Assembly (NCBI RefSeq): GCF_014860165.1
Contig: NZ_JACZKG010000008.1
Location: 43,012-107,011 of the forward strand
Reading direction: 5' to 3'
DNA from: Devosia sp.
Lineage (GTDB): Bacteria > Pseudomonadota > Alphaproteobacteria > Rhizobiales > Devosiaceae
DNA length: 64,000 nt
The notes beneath the pieces are model-generated. The model was not told the DNA's origin. It did not search any database and saw nothing but the letters and a program-made list of their open reading frames with translations. Position numbers and translations under genes: made by a program. Below, piece by piece: positions 27,054 to 36,218 of the stretch. The first letter of the stretch is position 1. Every line of letters begins with the position of its first letter.

Positions 27054-27956
27054 CTAGTTGAACACCCGGCGGCATTTGAACTGGCCGAATTCGACCCAGC
27101 CGGTGGCCAGCACCTCGCCCTTGAAGCTCACCCAGCATTCGTCCAGCGATACCGGCGCGCCCGCGCCGGTCAGCAGCACTGCATTGCCATGGCGAACGGC
27201 GGTGGCCTGTTGCGGATCGAGGCGGATCTCAGGGAGGTCGGCAAAGCCTGAGGCAACGGGCTTGAGCAGTGCATCGCGCTCTTCCAGCGGCAGGGCCTCG
27301 AGCTGGTCGATGGTCACGGCGTCCTGGTCGTGGAACGGCCCCACCGCCGAGCGGTGCAGCATGCTGACATGGCCGCGCGTATCGAGGGTCTCGGCGATGT
27401 CGCGCGCCAGGGCGCGCACATAGGTGCCCTTGCCACAGGTGACTTCGAGCACGGATTGGTCGCTGCCATGCTCGATCAGCTCGATCGCGTCGACATCGAT
27501 CTGGCGCGGTTGCAGTTCCACCGCCTCGCCCGCCCGCGCCAGGTCATAGGCGCGCTCGCCATCGACCTTGAGCGCCGAAAAGATCGGCGGGCGCTGCAGG
27601 ATCGTGCCGGTGAACCGGGGCAGGACCGCTTCGAGCGCCGCCCGCTCAGGCCGGACATCTGAGGTGGCGACCACTGACCCCTCGGCGTCGTCGGTGGTGG
27701 TGGCGCTGCCCCATTTTATGGCGAAGCGATAGACCTTGGTGCCGTCCTGCACCTGCGGCACGGCCTTGGTAGCCTCGCCCAGGGCAATCGGCAATATGCC
27801 GGATGCCAGCGGGTCGAGCGTGCCGGCATGGCCGGCCTTGGCCGCGCCGAACAGCCAGCGCACCTTGCCCACCGCCTGGGTGGAGGTCATGTCATAGGGC
27901 TTATTGAGCACCACCCAGCCGGAAATGGCGCGCTTGATCCGTTTGGGCTGGTTCAC
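27054..27956 (-). CDS. truB: tRNA pseudouridine(55) synthase TruB
   Basis: Makes pseudouridine 55 in the T loop of tRNAs. The protein has 300 residues. The catalytic Asp lies in [24 protein letters not shown], followed by [18 protein letters not shown] and the family blocks [20 protein letters not shown] and [18 protein letters not shown]. The C-terminal PUA-like extension is short. Its start overlaps the rbfA stop by four bases. The pair is detached from nusA-infB, which is not in this window. Confidence 0.96.
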   Translation of the reverse strand: MNQPKRIKRAISGWVVLNKPYDMTSTQAVGKVRWLFGAAKAGHAGTLDPLASGILPIALGEATKAVPQVQDGTKVYRFAIKWGSATTTDDAEGSVVATSDVRPERAALEAVLPRFTGTILQRPPIFSALKVDGERAYDLARAGEAVELQPRQIDVDAIELIEHGSDQSVLEVTCGKGTYVRALARDIAETLDTRGHVSMLHRSAVGPFHDQDAVTIDQLEALPLEERDALLKPVASGFADLPEIRLDPQQATAVRHGNAVLLTGAGAPVSLDECWVSFKGEVLATGWVEFGQFKCRRVFN

Positions 27957-28360
27957 TCGGTCTCGCCGTCTTCGCCATCGAGGTCGCGCTGCACCTTCTC
28001 GGAGCGCAGGAGGCTGTCGATGCGGCTGGCTTCGTCGAATGTATCGTCGACATAGAAGCGCACTTCGGGCGCGAATTTCATGTTGATCTGCGGGGCCACG
28101 CGACCGCGGACGAATTTGCGGTGCCGGTTGAGGGCAGCGACGATCTCTTCGGCATGCATGCCGCCCAGCGGCATGATGTAGGCATTGGCGATCTTGAGGT
28201 CGGGCGTCATGCGCACTTCGGGCACGGTGATGACCGAACCGCGCAGCGCGTCGTCCTCGATCTCGCCCCGGGCGAACATGGCGGCCAGCGCGTGGCGCAC
28301 CAGTTCGCCGACGCGCAGCATGCGCTGGCTGGGGCCGGTGGGTTTGTTGTCTTTGCTCAT
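27953..28360 (-). CDS. rbfA: Ribosome-binding factor A
   Basis: Late 30S maturation factor of 135 residues with a KH-like fold. Signatures include [42 protein letters not shown] and [25 protein letters not shown]. The acidic C-terminal tail is typical. It is the first gene of an rbfA-truB pair. Confidence 0.95.
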   Translation of the reverse strand: MSKDNKPTGPSQRMLRVGELVRHALAAMFARGEIEDDALRGSVITVPEVRMTPDLKIANAYIMPLGGMHAEEIVAALNRHRKFVRGRVAPQINMKFAPEVRFYVDDTFDEASRIDSLLRSEKVQRDLDGEDGETE

Positions 28361-28391
28361 CGGGGGGAATTAGAACCTCCCCGCTCCGCCG

Positions 28392-29057
28392 TCAATCGGC
28401 GAGGCTGAGCGAGACCTCTGTCTGCAGCTGCTCGGCACGGGCCTTGAGCACATCGGTGCTGACCGGCCAGGTGGTCGGGTCCGACGGATCAAACAGGGGG
28501 CCGCGCCATTCCTGATAGGCGATGGCGACGCCTTTCTCGGTCTTGGAAAAGGCCATGACCATCACCTCGCCCTGGCCGGCATAGCCTTCGAGCCCGTCCA
28601 CATAGGCACCGCAGACATAGCCGAGCGGCGCCAGCTGTTCGCCGGCATCCTCGCCGAACTGGAAGAAGCCCGAGAGCTTGGGATTGCAGGTCTGGCTATA
28701 GCCATACATCACGGCGCTGCGGTAGTCGGCCAGCGGCCGGCTGGCCTCGAGCGTGATGCGGGCGCCATAGAGCGTGGTCCACCGCTCGGGCGTTTCGCCC
28801 TTGGGGTAGATTTCGAGCAGAGCCTGGCTGGGGTCGGAGCGGAAGCTGGTCTCGACCAGCGGCTGCACATTGCCGGACAGGCGTTCGGCGGGCGTCAGCC
28901 AATCGGGCAGCGGCAGGGTAAACTGGTGGCCGATGGTGGTCAGCACCAGCGCATTACCCTGTTCGGTCAGCGGCGCCTCGGTCACCACCTGCGCGAAGGC
29001 CGGCACCAACGAGGCACCGAGCAAGAAAGCTGCGAGCATGCTGCGGGCAAAAACCAT
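28392..29057 (-). CDS. Secreted hypothetical protein
   Basis: Protein of 221 residues with a clear signal peptide (SMLAAFLLGASLVPAFAQ, cleavage after AFA). The mature part has two cysteines (QTCNPKLSG and YVCGAYVDG), likely a disulfide in the periplasm, and the block FQFGEDAGEQLAPLGYVCG. I recognise no family. It is upstream of rbfA on the same strand but separated by 31 bases, so cotranscription is possible. Confidence 0.72.
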   Translation of the reverse strand: MVFARSMLAAFLLGASLVPAFAQVVTEAPLTEQGNALVLTTIGHQFTLPLPDWLTPAERLSGNVQPLVETSFRSDPSQALLEIYPKGETPERWTTLYGARITLEASRPLADYRSAVMYGYSQTCNPKLSGFFQFGEDAGEQLAPLGYVCGAYVDGLEGYAGQGEVMVMAFSKTEKGVAIAYQEWRGPLFDPSDPTTWPVSTDVLKARAEQLQTEVSLSLAD

Positions 29058-29153
29058 GATTTCCTGGGGCCTCCCACCCTCTGTTCTGCACGAGCCTTAG
29101 GAGGGAATGGGCCATCGGGGCAAGTCAAATTATATCGATTGCGGTAAACGGCG

Positions 29154-30170
29154 TCAGGCCCGCAACCCGCCCCGCCCACCCTCGGGCAGCACGCGGTGTG
29201 GCGGCTGGTGACCATCCATGAAGGCCCGGATATTGACGATGACAGTCTCGCCCATCTCGATGCGGGCCTCCAGCGTCGCCGAGGCCATATGGGCGGTCAA
29301 CACCACCTTGTTGGCCTCGGCCAAAGCGAGCAGGCGCGGGTCAATTCCGCGTTTGTTTTCAAACACATCGAGGGCTGCGCCACTGAGATGGCCGCTTTCA
29401 ATGGCGGCCACCAGCGCAGCCTCGTCCAGCAGTTCGGGCCGCGAAACATTGACCACGAAGCTACCCGGCTTCATCCGCGCGATGCGCTCGGCGGAGAGGA
29501 TATGGAAGGTCTCGCGCGTATGCGGGGTGTGCAGCGAGACGATATCGACCGCCTGGATCATGGCGTCGAGATCATGCCAATAGGTCGCCTCAAGCGGGTC
29601 CTCGATGCCCGGCGGACGCCGATTGCGCGAAAAGTAATGGATGTTGAGCCCAAAGGCCTTGGCGCGCTGGGCCACCGCCGTGCCGATGCGGCCCATGCCG
29701 ACAATGCCCAGCGCCTTGCCGCGCAGCCGGTGTCCCAGCATGGAGGTGGGCGACCAGCCGGCCCAGACGCCGTCGCGCACCAGCATCTGGGTGCCTTCCA
29801 CCAAGCGCCGCGGCAGCGCCAGCATCAGCACCATGGCCATATCGGCCGTATCTTCGGTGAGGACGGAGGGTGTATTGGTCACCGTCAGGCCCGCCGCCCA
29901 GGCGGCCTCGATGTCGATATTGTCCACGCCATTGCCGAACTGGGCGATCAGCCGCACGCTCTTGGGCAGGCGGGCGATGAGGTCGGCATCGATGCGGTCG
30001 GTGATGGAGGAGACCAGCACGTCCTTCCCGGCCAATCCCTCGATGATGTCGTCGCTCGTCAGGGTGACGTCGCCCTCGTTGACGTGGGTCTCGAACAGCG
30101 TCGCCATGCGGGCCTCGATGGTCTCGGGCAGGCGCCGGGTCACGAGAATGTGCGGTTTCTGGCTGGTCAT
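29154..30170 (-). CDS. D-isomer-specific 2-hydroxyacid dehydrogenase
   Basis: Protein of about 338 residues, probably a glyoxylate or hydroxypyruvate reductase. The NAD(P)-binding motif is LGIVGMGRIGTAVAQRAKAFG, followed by HYFSRNRRPPG; the Arg pair after strand 2 favours NADPH. The catalytic Arg is in VVNVSRPELLDE, the Glu in ALDVFENKRGIDPRL and the His in VVLTAHMASAT. The start chosen is the second Met (MTSQKPHILVTRRL), which has GGA five bases upstream; an ATG seven codons earlier is possible. It is divergent from the SH3 gene. Confidence 0.88.
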   Translation of the reverse strand: MTSQKPHILVTRRLPETIEARMATLFETHVNEGDVTLTSDDIIEGLAGKDVLVSSITDRIDADLIARLPKSVRLIAQFGNGVDNIDIEAAWAAGLTVTNTPSVLTEDTADMAMVLMLALPRRLVEGTQMLVRDGVWAGWSPTSMLGHRLRGKALGIVGMGRIGTAVAQRAKAFGLNIHYFSRNRRPPGIEDPLEATYWHDLDAMIQAVDIVSLHTPHTRETFHILSAERIARMKPGSFVVNVSRPELLDEAALVAAIESGHLSGAALDVFENKRGIDPRLLALAEANKVVLTAHMASATLEARIEMGETVIVNIRAFMDGHQPPHRVLPEGGRGGLRA

Positions 30171-30274
30171 AAGGTCCGGGATCGGAGGCATCAGGGGTGT
30201 GGAAAACTCCCCCTTCAGTGCCCATTAAGGATCATTGGCTAGTGATAGGGCAATTCCATTTGTTACGCAAAGTC

Positions 30275-30853
30275 ATGTTTGACGAGACCATCCGTGGCCG
30301 CTTTGGCCGCATTTCCAGCGCTCTCTGCCGCCGTCTGCCCTGGGTCCTGCTGGTGCTGGCCCTGCTGGCGCCGCCCGCGCTTGCGCAAGCGGACAATCCC
30401 AGCGGCCTGCCGCTGCCGCGCTTTGCGACCACCCGGTCCGAGCCCATCAATGTGCGCGTCGGACCCGGGCAGAAATACGATATTGCCTGGACCTACCTCA
30501 AATCCGGGATTCCGGTGGAAATCGTGCAGGAATTCGACACCTGGCGCAAGATTCGCGATGTGGACGGCAGCGAAGGCTGGATCCACCAGAACCTGCTCGC
30601 CGGCACCCGCGCAGGCTATGTGACGCCGCTCATTGCCAATGGAGAAATCCCGCTGCGCGCCAGCCAGTCCGACGAAGCCGGCATCCGTGCCCGGCTGGGG
30701 CCGGGTCTCAAGGTCACCATAGCGGAATGCGACGGCACCTGGTGCCAGGTCAGTGCCACCGGGCAGGATGCGAGCCAGCGCGGCAGCACCTATTCGGGTT
30801 ATCTGCACCAGGAAGAACTCTGGGGCGTCTATCCCGACGAGGTTTTCGACTAG
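30275..30853 (+). CDS. Secreted protein with two SH3-like domains
   Basis: Protein of 192 residues with an N-terminal signal segment (PWVLLVLALLAPPALAQ). Two bacterial SH3 domains follow: NVRVGPGQKYDIAWTYLKSG...WRKIRDVDGSEGWIHQNLL, then a second with RARLGPGLKVTIAECDGTWCQVS...SGYLHQEELWGVYP. Such proteins usually sit in the periplasm and may bind peptidoglycan; no catalytic domain is present. The start is the ATG nearest the signal peptide, since in-frame sequence upstream is not signal-like. Its TAG stop shares the tetranucleotide CTAG with the stop of the convergent gene. Confidence 0.85.
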   Translation: MFDETIRGRFGRISSALCRRLPWVLLVLALLAPPALAQADNPSGLPLPRFATTRSEPINVRVGPGQKYDIAWTYLKSGIPVEIVQEFDTWRKIRDVDGSEGWIHQNLLAGTRAGYVTPLIANGEIPLRASQSDEAGIRARLGPGLKVTIAECDGTWCQVSATGQDASQRGSTYSGYLHQEELWGVYPDEVFD

Positions 30854-31632
30854 AGTTCCGCCAGCGCGTTGGCCGTCTGCCGGGCCAGCCGGACCGCATT
30901 GTCCTGCTTTGGGCAGGTGGCGCAGAGGCGATCGGGGTCGATGCGATAGTCGAGGCAGCAGCCCTTGCGCTTGACGATCAGCAGGCGCTGCCCGGCGGGC
31001 CCCTGCACGGTTTCGAGCCCGCCCTGCCCGGTCAGGCCCAGCACGTGCAGCCACTGGGCTGAATAGGCCTCAATCTGCTCGGGTGGCAGGTCGCGGCGGC
31101 GCTGGCTGAGCCACACCATCAGACTGAGCATGCGATCGGCCAGCAGGCGCCGCGCCGGCAGGGGCTTGAGCCTGGCGAGCGCATTGACCTCCTCGAGCAT
31201 CGCTGCGGTCATTGCCGAAAGCTGGCTGCCCGCATTGTCGATCAGCGCCTCGACAGAAGCGGCGACCTGCGCGCCCGGCAACAGGCGGTAGCCATCGACA
31301 TAGATGCCGCGCCGCTGCTGACTGAGACCAGATAGGTCGGGCATGGCGCCGTGGAAATGCGCTGATATCACCGCCAGATAGGCGGGTTGCCACAGAAGGT
31401 TGGTCCAGAGCCGTACGGCGTAAAAGGCGGGGCCCGCCTTGGGGTAGGTCGCGGCCAGCGCCGCGTGGAGCTCGGCCAGCATGGGGCCATTGTCAGCGCC
31501 GGGTCGGTACCAGCCGGGCCGGGCCGGGCCGGGTTCGCCCTTCATGAAGCCGGTGAGCTGCGCGGCCGTCGCGATCAGCCGCGTGGTCGCGGCATCGCCG
31601 GTATCTTGCGCAAAGAGGAAGGAGCGGGCCAT
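30850..31632 (-). CDS. FhuF-like siderophore ferric reductase, [2Fe-2S]
   Basis: Protein of 260 residues that resembles FhuF-type siderophore-iron reductases. The C-terminal cysteine motif KGCCLDYRIDPDRLCATCPKQ (C-C-x10-C-x2-C) would bind the 2Fe-2S cluster. The rest is helical, with the block FYAVRLWTNLLWQPAYLAVISAHFHG. It would release iron from ferric siderophores in the cytoplasm. No siderophore receptor or ABC importer is adjacent. It starts 30 bases after the aqpZ terminator stem. Confidence 0.8.
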   Translation of the reverse strand: MARSFLFAQDTGDAATTRLIATAAQLTGFMKGEPGPARPGWYRPGADNGPMLAELHAALAATYPKAGPAFYAVRLWTNLLWQPAYLAVISAHFHGAMPDLSGLSQQRRGIYVDGYRLLPGAQVAASVEALIDNAGSQLSAMTAAMLEEVNALARLKPLPARRLLADRMLSLMVWLSQRRRDLPPEQIEAYSAQWLHVLGLTGQGGLETVQGPAGQRLLIVKRKGCCLDYRIDPDRLCATCPKQDNAVRLARQTANALAEL

Positions 31633-31661
31633 GCCTCGCTTCTATCCGGTCGCCCGGAAAT

Positions 31662-31691
31662 GGAAAAGGCCGCCGGACGGCTCCGGCGGCC
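31662..31691 (-). terminator. Rho-independent terminator of aqpZ
   Basis: Perfect ten-base stem GGCCGCCGGA / TCCGGCGGCC with a CGGC loop. Read on the minus strand it begins six bases after the aqpZ stop and is followed by TTTTCC. Confidence 0.88.
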
Positions 31692-31697
31692 GAGGCA

Positions 31698-32354
31698 TCA
31701 GATCTTGAGGATCTTGAAGCGGTAGAGCAGTCCGCCCAGGGCGCCGCCGGCCAGGGGCGCGACGATGAAGAGCCAGAGCTGGGCCAGGGCATTGCCGCCA
31801 ACCAGGATTGCCGGGCCAAAGCTGCGGGCCGGATTGACCGAGACGCCGGTGACCTGGATGCCGACCAGATGGATGGCTACCAGGGTCAGGCCGATGGCAA
31901 GGCCGGCAAAGTGCGGCGCGGCGCGGTCGCCGGTCGAACCGAGAATCACGACGACGAAGATGGCGGTGAAGACGATCTCGAAGAGCAGCGCGGCGAGGAG
32001 CGAATATTCGCCGAGATAGCCGGGCCCCCAGCCGTTCTGGCCAAGATTGGCATTGCTGCCTGCGATGGCCCACAGGATCGCCGCGCCGGCCAGCGCGCCG
32101 GCAAACTGGGCGACCCAATGCTGGATCATGCTGATGAGTTCAAGGCGCCCGTCGATATAGAGCGCCAGACTCACCGCCGGGTTGATGTGGCAGCCCGAGA
32201 TCGGGCCGATGGCATAGGCCATGGCGACGATGGCAAGGCCGAAGGCCAGCGAGATGCCGACCTGTCCGATGGCGTCGCCGCCCAGTACGGCTGCGCCGCA
32301 GCCGATCAGCACCAGCACAGCGGTGCCGATGAATTCCGCAATCAGTTTGTTCAT
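31698..32354 (-). CDS. aqpZ: Aquaporin Z
   Basis: Water channel of 218 residues with six membrane segments and two re-entrant loops carrying the NPA boxes, GCHINPAVS and SVNPARSFGPA. The selectivity-filter Arg follows the second NPA, and His is expected in helix 5 (LVAIHLVGIQV). A Cys replaces the Gly usual before the first NPA His. The start ATG follows GGGGA; in-frame sequence upstream is not membrane-like. It is monocistronic, with a strong terminator. Confidence 0.94.
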   Translation of the reverse strand: MNKLIAEFIGTAVLVLIGCGAAVLGGDAIGQVGISLAFGLAIVAMAYAIGPISGCHINPAVSLALYIDGRLELISMIQHWVAQFAGALAGAAILWAIAGSNANLGQNGWGPGYLGEYSLLAALLFEIVFTAIFVVVILGSTGDRAAPHFAGLAIGLTLVAIHLVGIQVTGVSVNPARSFGPAILVGGNALAQLWLFIVAPLAGGALGGLLYRFKILKI

Positions 32355-32474
32355 GACGCTTGGTATCCCCAGAAAGACTTCCCCTGCCGACTCCCGAATC
32401 AGGGATCGACAATTCACGTTTCCTGCGACAGCGCGCCGCAGGCAAGCGGGGATGGGCCTGTCAGCACAGGATTT

Positions 32475-33236
32475 TCAGGCGCCGGCGCGGGCGGCGGCAA
32501 TGGTGGCGCGCACAGCGTCCACATCCGTCAGGGTGATTTCGTATTCCCGCTCGATGGCGGTGCCGCCCATGCCGACATGGGGGTTGCGGAAGGCCATGCC
32601 TGATTTGATCGTGTGCAGGGCAGCAAAATGCATCTCGTCGACGCCGGTCGCCTGCCTCACCTGGCCGATATTGCCGGCATCGAGGGCGCCACAGGCCATG
32701 ATCACGATGCGCCCATTGGCGAGGGTCTGGGTATCCTTGAGAATGTCGAGGCCCTCGATGGCCGTATCGCGCTGGCCGCTGGTCAGCACCCGGTCGACAC
32801 CACATCTCACCAGCGCCTCGATGGCCTCACGATAATCTGCCGTCATGTCAAAGGCACGGTGGCAGGTGACCGACATGGGCCGTGCCGCCTCGACCAGCGC
32901 CGTGGTGCGGGCCTCGTCGATCCTGCCATCTGCTGTCAGGCAGCCGATGACGACGCCGGCCACATTGCCCAGGTCGCGCAAGGCCTTGATGTCCTCGAGC
33001 ATCGTCTGGAATTCGAGCTCGGAATAAAGGAAGTCGCCGCCGCGCGGGCGGATGATGACGTGGAAGGGAATGGTCGCCACGCGCAGGGCCTCGCGCACCA
33101 CGCCCAGGCTCGGCGTCAGCCCGCCTTCGAGCAGGCTCGCACACAATTCCACCCGATCGGCCCCGGCAGTCTGCGCCGCCACCAGGCCATCGATGCCCTC
33201 GACGCAGATTTCGATCTTGAACGGATGCTGGCTCAT
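32475..33236 (-). CDS. cutC: CutC-family protein
   Basis: TIM-barrel protein of 253 residues, historically linked to copper homeostasis, although its biochemical role is unsettled. Signatures are FKIEICVEGIDGLVAAQTAGADRVELC, LLEGGLTPSLG, IRPRGGDFLYSELEF and CHRAFDMT. The start is the ATG seven bases after GGAG. It is divergent from the GntR/ABC operon; their shared 135-bp gap contains the operator at 33332. Confidence 0.93.
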   Translation of the reverse strand: MSQHPFKIEICVEGIDGLVAAQTAGADRVELCASLLEGGLTPSLGVVREALRVATIPFHVIIRPRGGDFLYSELEFQTMLEDIKALRDLGNVAGVVIGCLTADGRIDEARTTALVEAARPMSVTCHRAFDMTADYREAIEALVRCGVDRVLTSGQRDTAIEGLDILKDTQTLANGRIVIMACGALDAGNIGQVRQATGVDEMHFAALHTIKSGMAFRNPHVGMGGTAIEREYEITLTDVDAVRATIAAARAGA

Positions 33237-33317
33237 GAGTGGTCTCCAATTGGTATTGTATTGGATAGTGCGCGGCATCGCCTCCGGCAAGTCGATTCTG
33301 ACGCCCGCAGAACCCGC

Positions 33318-33357
33318 TTGACTCATTGTTTTAGTGTGCTACATATCTAGCACACTA
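33318..33357 (+). promoter_or_regulatory. Promoter with perfect dyad operator for the GntR/ABC operon
   Basis: A -35-like TTGACT at 33318-33323 is followed by a perfect inverted repeat TAGTGTGCT-N8-AGCACACTA at 33332-33357. The repeat covers the expected -10 position (ACATAT at 33341, 17-base spacing). It ends 14 bases before the start codon of the YtrA/YhcF-type regulator, so autorepression is likely. Confidence 0.8.
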
Positions 33358-33371
33358 GATAGGCATAACAC

Positions 33372-33746
33372 ATGGATGACTTTCACACCAGCCAGCCGAT
33401 CTTCGTTCAGATCCGGCAGCGGCTTACCGAAATGATCCTGCGGGGGTCGGTCGGCGAGGGCGAGGCATTGCCTTCGGTCCGCCAGATTGCCGCGGACCTG
33501 TCGGTCAATCCGCTGACGGTCACCAAGGCCTTCGAGGCGCTGGTCGATGTCGGGGTGGTGGAAAAACGCAGAGGGCTAGGGATGTTCGTAAAAACCGGGG
33601 CGCGAGCTGAACTGCTCGCTCATGAGCGCGACAAGTTCATCAAGGAGGACTGGCCGCGCATTGCCGCCCAGATCAAGGCGCTCGATCTCGACCTCAAGAC
33701 CCTTCTCGACACCATTACCGATCCCAAGGGGCCGTCCCATGAATGA
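33372..33746 (+). CDS. GntR-family regulator, YtrA/YhcF type
   Basis: Short GntR regulator of 124 residues. The winged helix spans PIFVQIRQRLTEMILRGSVGEGEALPSVRQIAADLSVNPLTVTKAFEALV. Only about 50 residues follow it, as in the YtrA subfamily, which typically controls an adjacent ABC exporter. The stop overlaps the ATPase gene by eight bases. The perfect dyad in its promoter is the probable target. Confidence 0.92.
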   Translation: MDDFHTSQPIFVQIRQRLTEMILRGSVGEGEALPSVRQIAADLSVNPLTVTKAFEALVDVGVVEKRRGLGMFVKTGARAELLAHERDKFIKEDWPRIAAQIKALDLDLKTLLDTITDPKGPSHE

Positions 33747-34653
33747 GCTTTCCCTCGCCAGCCAGCCCGAGATCATCGAGCCGATCGTTTCCGCGCGTGG
33801 GTTGCGCAAGAAATTCGGGCGCAAAGAGATCCTGCACGGGCTCGATTTCGACATTCCGCCCGGCCGCATCTATGGCCTGATCGGCCATAATGGCGCCGGC
33901 AAGACCACCACGCTCAACGCCATGCTGGGCCTGACCAATTGCGAGGGCACGATCAGGGTGCTCGGCGAAGACCCGTTCGCCAAGCGGGCCAAGCTGATGG
34001 AGAACGTCGCCTTCATCTCCGATGTCGCCAGCCTGCCGCGCTTCCTGCGGGTGCGCGAACTCTTCGCGCTGCTCAGCAATATCCATCCCAACTTTTCGAT
34101 CGACAAGGCGCGCAGCTTTCTCGAAGGCACCGACATCAAGCCGGAGATGAAGGTCAAGCATCTGAGCAAGGGCATGATCGCCCAGCTGCACCTGGCGGTG
34201 GTGATGGCGATCGACGCCAAGCTCCTGGTGCTGGACGAGCCGACGCTGGGCCTCGACATCACCTACCGCAAGCGCTTCTACCGGCGGCTGCTCGAAGACT
34301 ACATGACCGAGGAGCGCACGCTACTGATCACCACCCATCAGGTGGACGAGATCGAGTTCATGCTCTCCGACATCATGTTCATCCGCGATGGCGAACTGAT
34401 CCTGCACATGCAGATGGAGACGGTGAACGACAAGTTCACCCAGCTGGTGGTCAACGATGCCGAGGCGCAGGCCGCGGCCCGTGCCTACAATCCGGTCTAT
34501 GAAGAAACCCGTTTCGGCCAGACCGTGATGATCTTCGATGGCGTGGACCGCAACCTGCTCGAGCCCTTCGGCCGGCTTTCGACACCAACGCTCAGCGACC
34601 TGTTCGTGGCGCTGATGCAGCGGCCGACTGCTAACCCGGAGAGCGCCCGATGA
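33739..34653 (+). CDS. ABC transporter ATP-binding protein
   Basis: ATPase of 304 residues. Walker A is GHNGAGKTTT, the signature is HLSKGMIAQLHLA (LSKGM in place of LSGGQ), Walker B is LLVLDEPTLGLD, and the H-loop is LLITTHQVDEIE. A C-terminal extension of about 80 residues is present. With the next gene it forms a simple exporter of the YtrB/YhcG kind. The substrate is unknown; relatives in Firmicutes respond to envelope stress or antibiotics. Confidence 0.92.
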   Translation: MNELSLASQPEIIEPIVSARGLRKKFGRKEILHGLDFDIPPGRIYGLIGHNGAGKTTTLNAMLGLTNCEGTIRVLGEDPFAKRAKLMENVAFISDVASLPRFLRVRELFALLSNIHPNFSIDKARSFLEGTDIKPEMKVKHLSKGMIAQLHLAVVMAIDAKLLVLDEPTLGLDITYRKRFYRRLLEDYMTEERTLLITTHQVDEIEFMLSDIMFIRDGELILHMQMETVNDKFTQLVVNDAEAQAAARAYNPVYEETRFGQTVMIFDGVDRNLLEPFGRLSTPTLSDLFVALMQRPTANPESAR

Positions 34654-35543
34654 AGGCTTTTACCGCTCTCATCCACCGCGAGCTGATCGAGCATCGCGGG
34701 GCATTCCTGATCGGCCCGCTGCTGCTGGTGGTGGTGATGTTCGGCGCGACCATACTGGCTTTCACGGTCGGTCGCGTCGATGCCAAGTTCTCGGGCGCGC
34801 TGCTCACCGTAGCGCCGCTGCGCGTCTATGAGCTTGGCTTCCTCGGCTTTGGCGTGGCCTGGTCGCTTTACCTGATGGCCACGCTATTCTTCTACGCCGC
34901 CGACGGCTTTGCCGCCGACAAGCGCAACAATGCCATGCTGTTCTGGAAGTCCATGCCGGTGGGCGATTTCAAGGTGCTGCTCTCCAAGCTGGTGGCCGCC
35001 ATCACTCTCCTGCCCGGCACGGTCTACGGGGTCGCCCTGCTGAGCGGCGTGCTGCTCTATGGCGTGGCTTTCGTCGCCATGCTGATCAATGGCACCGCTA
35101 CCGTGGGTGCGCTGGGTGCCATCGTCATGGTCTATGGCCATGTGGCGCTGACCATCCTGATCACCATCGCGGTGGGCCTGGTCTGGTACCTGCCCTATCT
35201 GGCGCTGATCGGCGGGCTAGCTACAGCCATGGGCCGCTGGGCCATTCCGGTATCGCTGGTGCTGCCAGCCATTGCCGCGACGCTGGAATGGGTAACCCTG
35301 GGGGGCCTGCACCCCTTCACCACCCATACCTGGAACTATCTCAGCTATCGGGCCACCTTCCCGCTGATGGAGGACGGCTATATCGACAGCTGGTTTGTCG
35401 GCACTGAACCGTTCAATGCCCTGCTCTATGCCAGCGACCTGCTGGGCCGGGTGGACTGGGCCCAGGTGGGTATTGGCATCGTGTTCGCCCTGGCGGTGAT
35501 GTATCTGGGCAGCGAGTATCGCCGGCGAAGCAACGACAATTGA
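34650..35543 (+). CDS. ABC transporter permease
   Basis: Membrane protein of 297 residues with about six hydrophobic segments, including FLIGPLLLVVVMFGATILAFTV, FGVAWSLYLMATLFFYAADG and VALTILITIAVGLVWYLPYLAL. It starts with KAFTALIHRELIEHRGAF, the cytoplasmic lead-in common in ABC-2 type permeases. ATGA overlap with the ATPase gene supports coupling. It is the last gene before a strong terminator. Confidence 0.88.
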   Translation: MKAFTALIHRELIEHRGAFLIGPLLLVVVMFGATILAFTVGRVDAKFSGALLTVAPLRVYELGFLGFGVAWSLYLMATLFFYAADGFAADKRNNAMLFWKSMPVGDFKVLLSKLVAAITLLPGTVYGVALLSGVLLYGVAFVAMLINGTATVGALGAIVMVYGHVALTILITIAVGLVWYLPYLALIGGLATAMGRWAIPVSLVLPAIAATLEWVTLGGLHPFTTHTWNYLSYRATFPLMEDGYIDSWFVGTEPFNALLYASDLLGRVDWAQVGIGIVFALAVMYLGSEYRRRSNDN

Positions 35544-35569
35544 TTTTGGCTGACCTCCAAGCCACTGTG

Positions 35570-35599
35570 CCGCCGCACCCCAGGGTGCGGCGGTTTTTT
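35570..35599 (+). terminator. Rho-independent terminator of the GntR/ABC operon
   Basis: Perfect ten-base stem CCGCCGCACC / GGTGCGGCGG with a CCAG loop and six T residues after it, 26 bases past the permease stop. Confidence 0.95.
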
Positions 35600-35613
35600 C
35601 TTGCGGAGATTGC

Positions 35614-36195
35614 ATGCAGGCCCTCGTCGTTCTCGCCCATCCCCTGTCAGACAGCCTCTGTGCACACCTGGCGCATGAAGCCATCGACGCCCTGCGCTCT
35701 CGCGGCGCCACAGTGGATGTGCTCAATCTCTACGCCGAGGACTTCCAGCCGGCGCTGACCGCGGCCGAGCGGCGCCTGCACTACAAGACGCCCGAGCCGG
35801 GTCCCGAGATCGTCGCCCTGCAGCAGCGGCTGGCGGCCGCCGATATGCTGGTGCTGGTCTTTCCCACCTGGTGGTTCTCCCTGCCCGCCATCCTCAAGGG
35901 CTGGTTCGATCGCGTCTGGGCGCCGAAATTTGCCTTCGAACAGGGCACTCCGATCAAACCGCTGCTGACGGGGCTCAAATCGTGCCTGGTGGTCACGACC
36001 CTGGGCTCGCCCTGGTGGATCGACGCTATCGTCATGCGTCAGCCGGTGAAACGGGTGCTCAAGACGGGACTGGTCTTCGCCTGTGCACCGCAGGCGCGGT
36101 TCGACATGCTGTCGTTCCACCAGGCCGAGACGGCTGATGGGCGGCAGGTCGAAGCGTTTGTGGGGCGAATGCGGAAGGCGATCGGGCGACTGTAG
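35614..36195 (+). CDS. NAD(P)H-quinone oxidoreductase, flavodoxin-like fold
   Basis: Protein of 193 residues in the NQO1/KefF/MdaB family. The FMN-binding region is ALVVLAHPLSDSLCAHLAHEA, and VFPTWWFSLPAILKGWFDRVWAPKFAF is the conserved substrate-site block. A two-electron quinone or nitro-compound reductase is the likely activity. It begins 14 bases after the terminator T-run and so needs its own promoter, which may overlap the terminator. Confidence 0.88.
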   Translation: MQALVVLAHPLSDSLCAHLAHEAIDALRSRGATVDVLNLYAEDFQPALTAAERRLHYKTPEPGPEIVALQQRLAAADMLVLVFPTWWFSLPAILKGWFDRVWAPKFAFEQGTPIKPLLTGLKSCLVVTTLGSPWWIDAIVMRQPVKRVLKTGLVFACAPQARFDMLSFHQAETADGRQVEAFVGRMRKAIGRL

Positions 36196-36218
36196 GCTCC
36201 TGACTTTTGGTCGGCGCC

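Noticed and set aside
30850..30853. Convergent genes whose stop codons share CTAG
   Set aside because: Both stops are real (TAG on each strand), but this is a common consequence of the palindrome CTAG and needs no special explanation.
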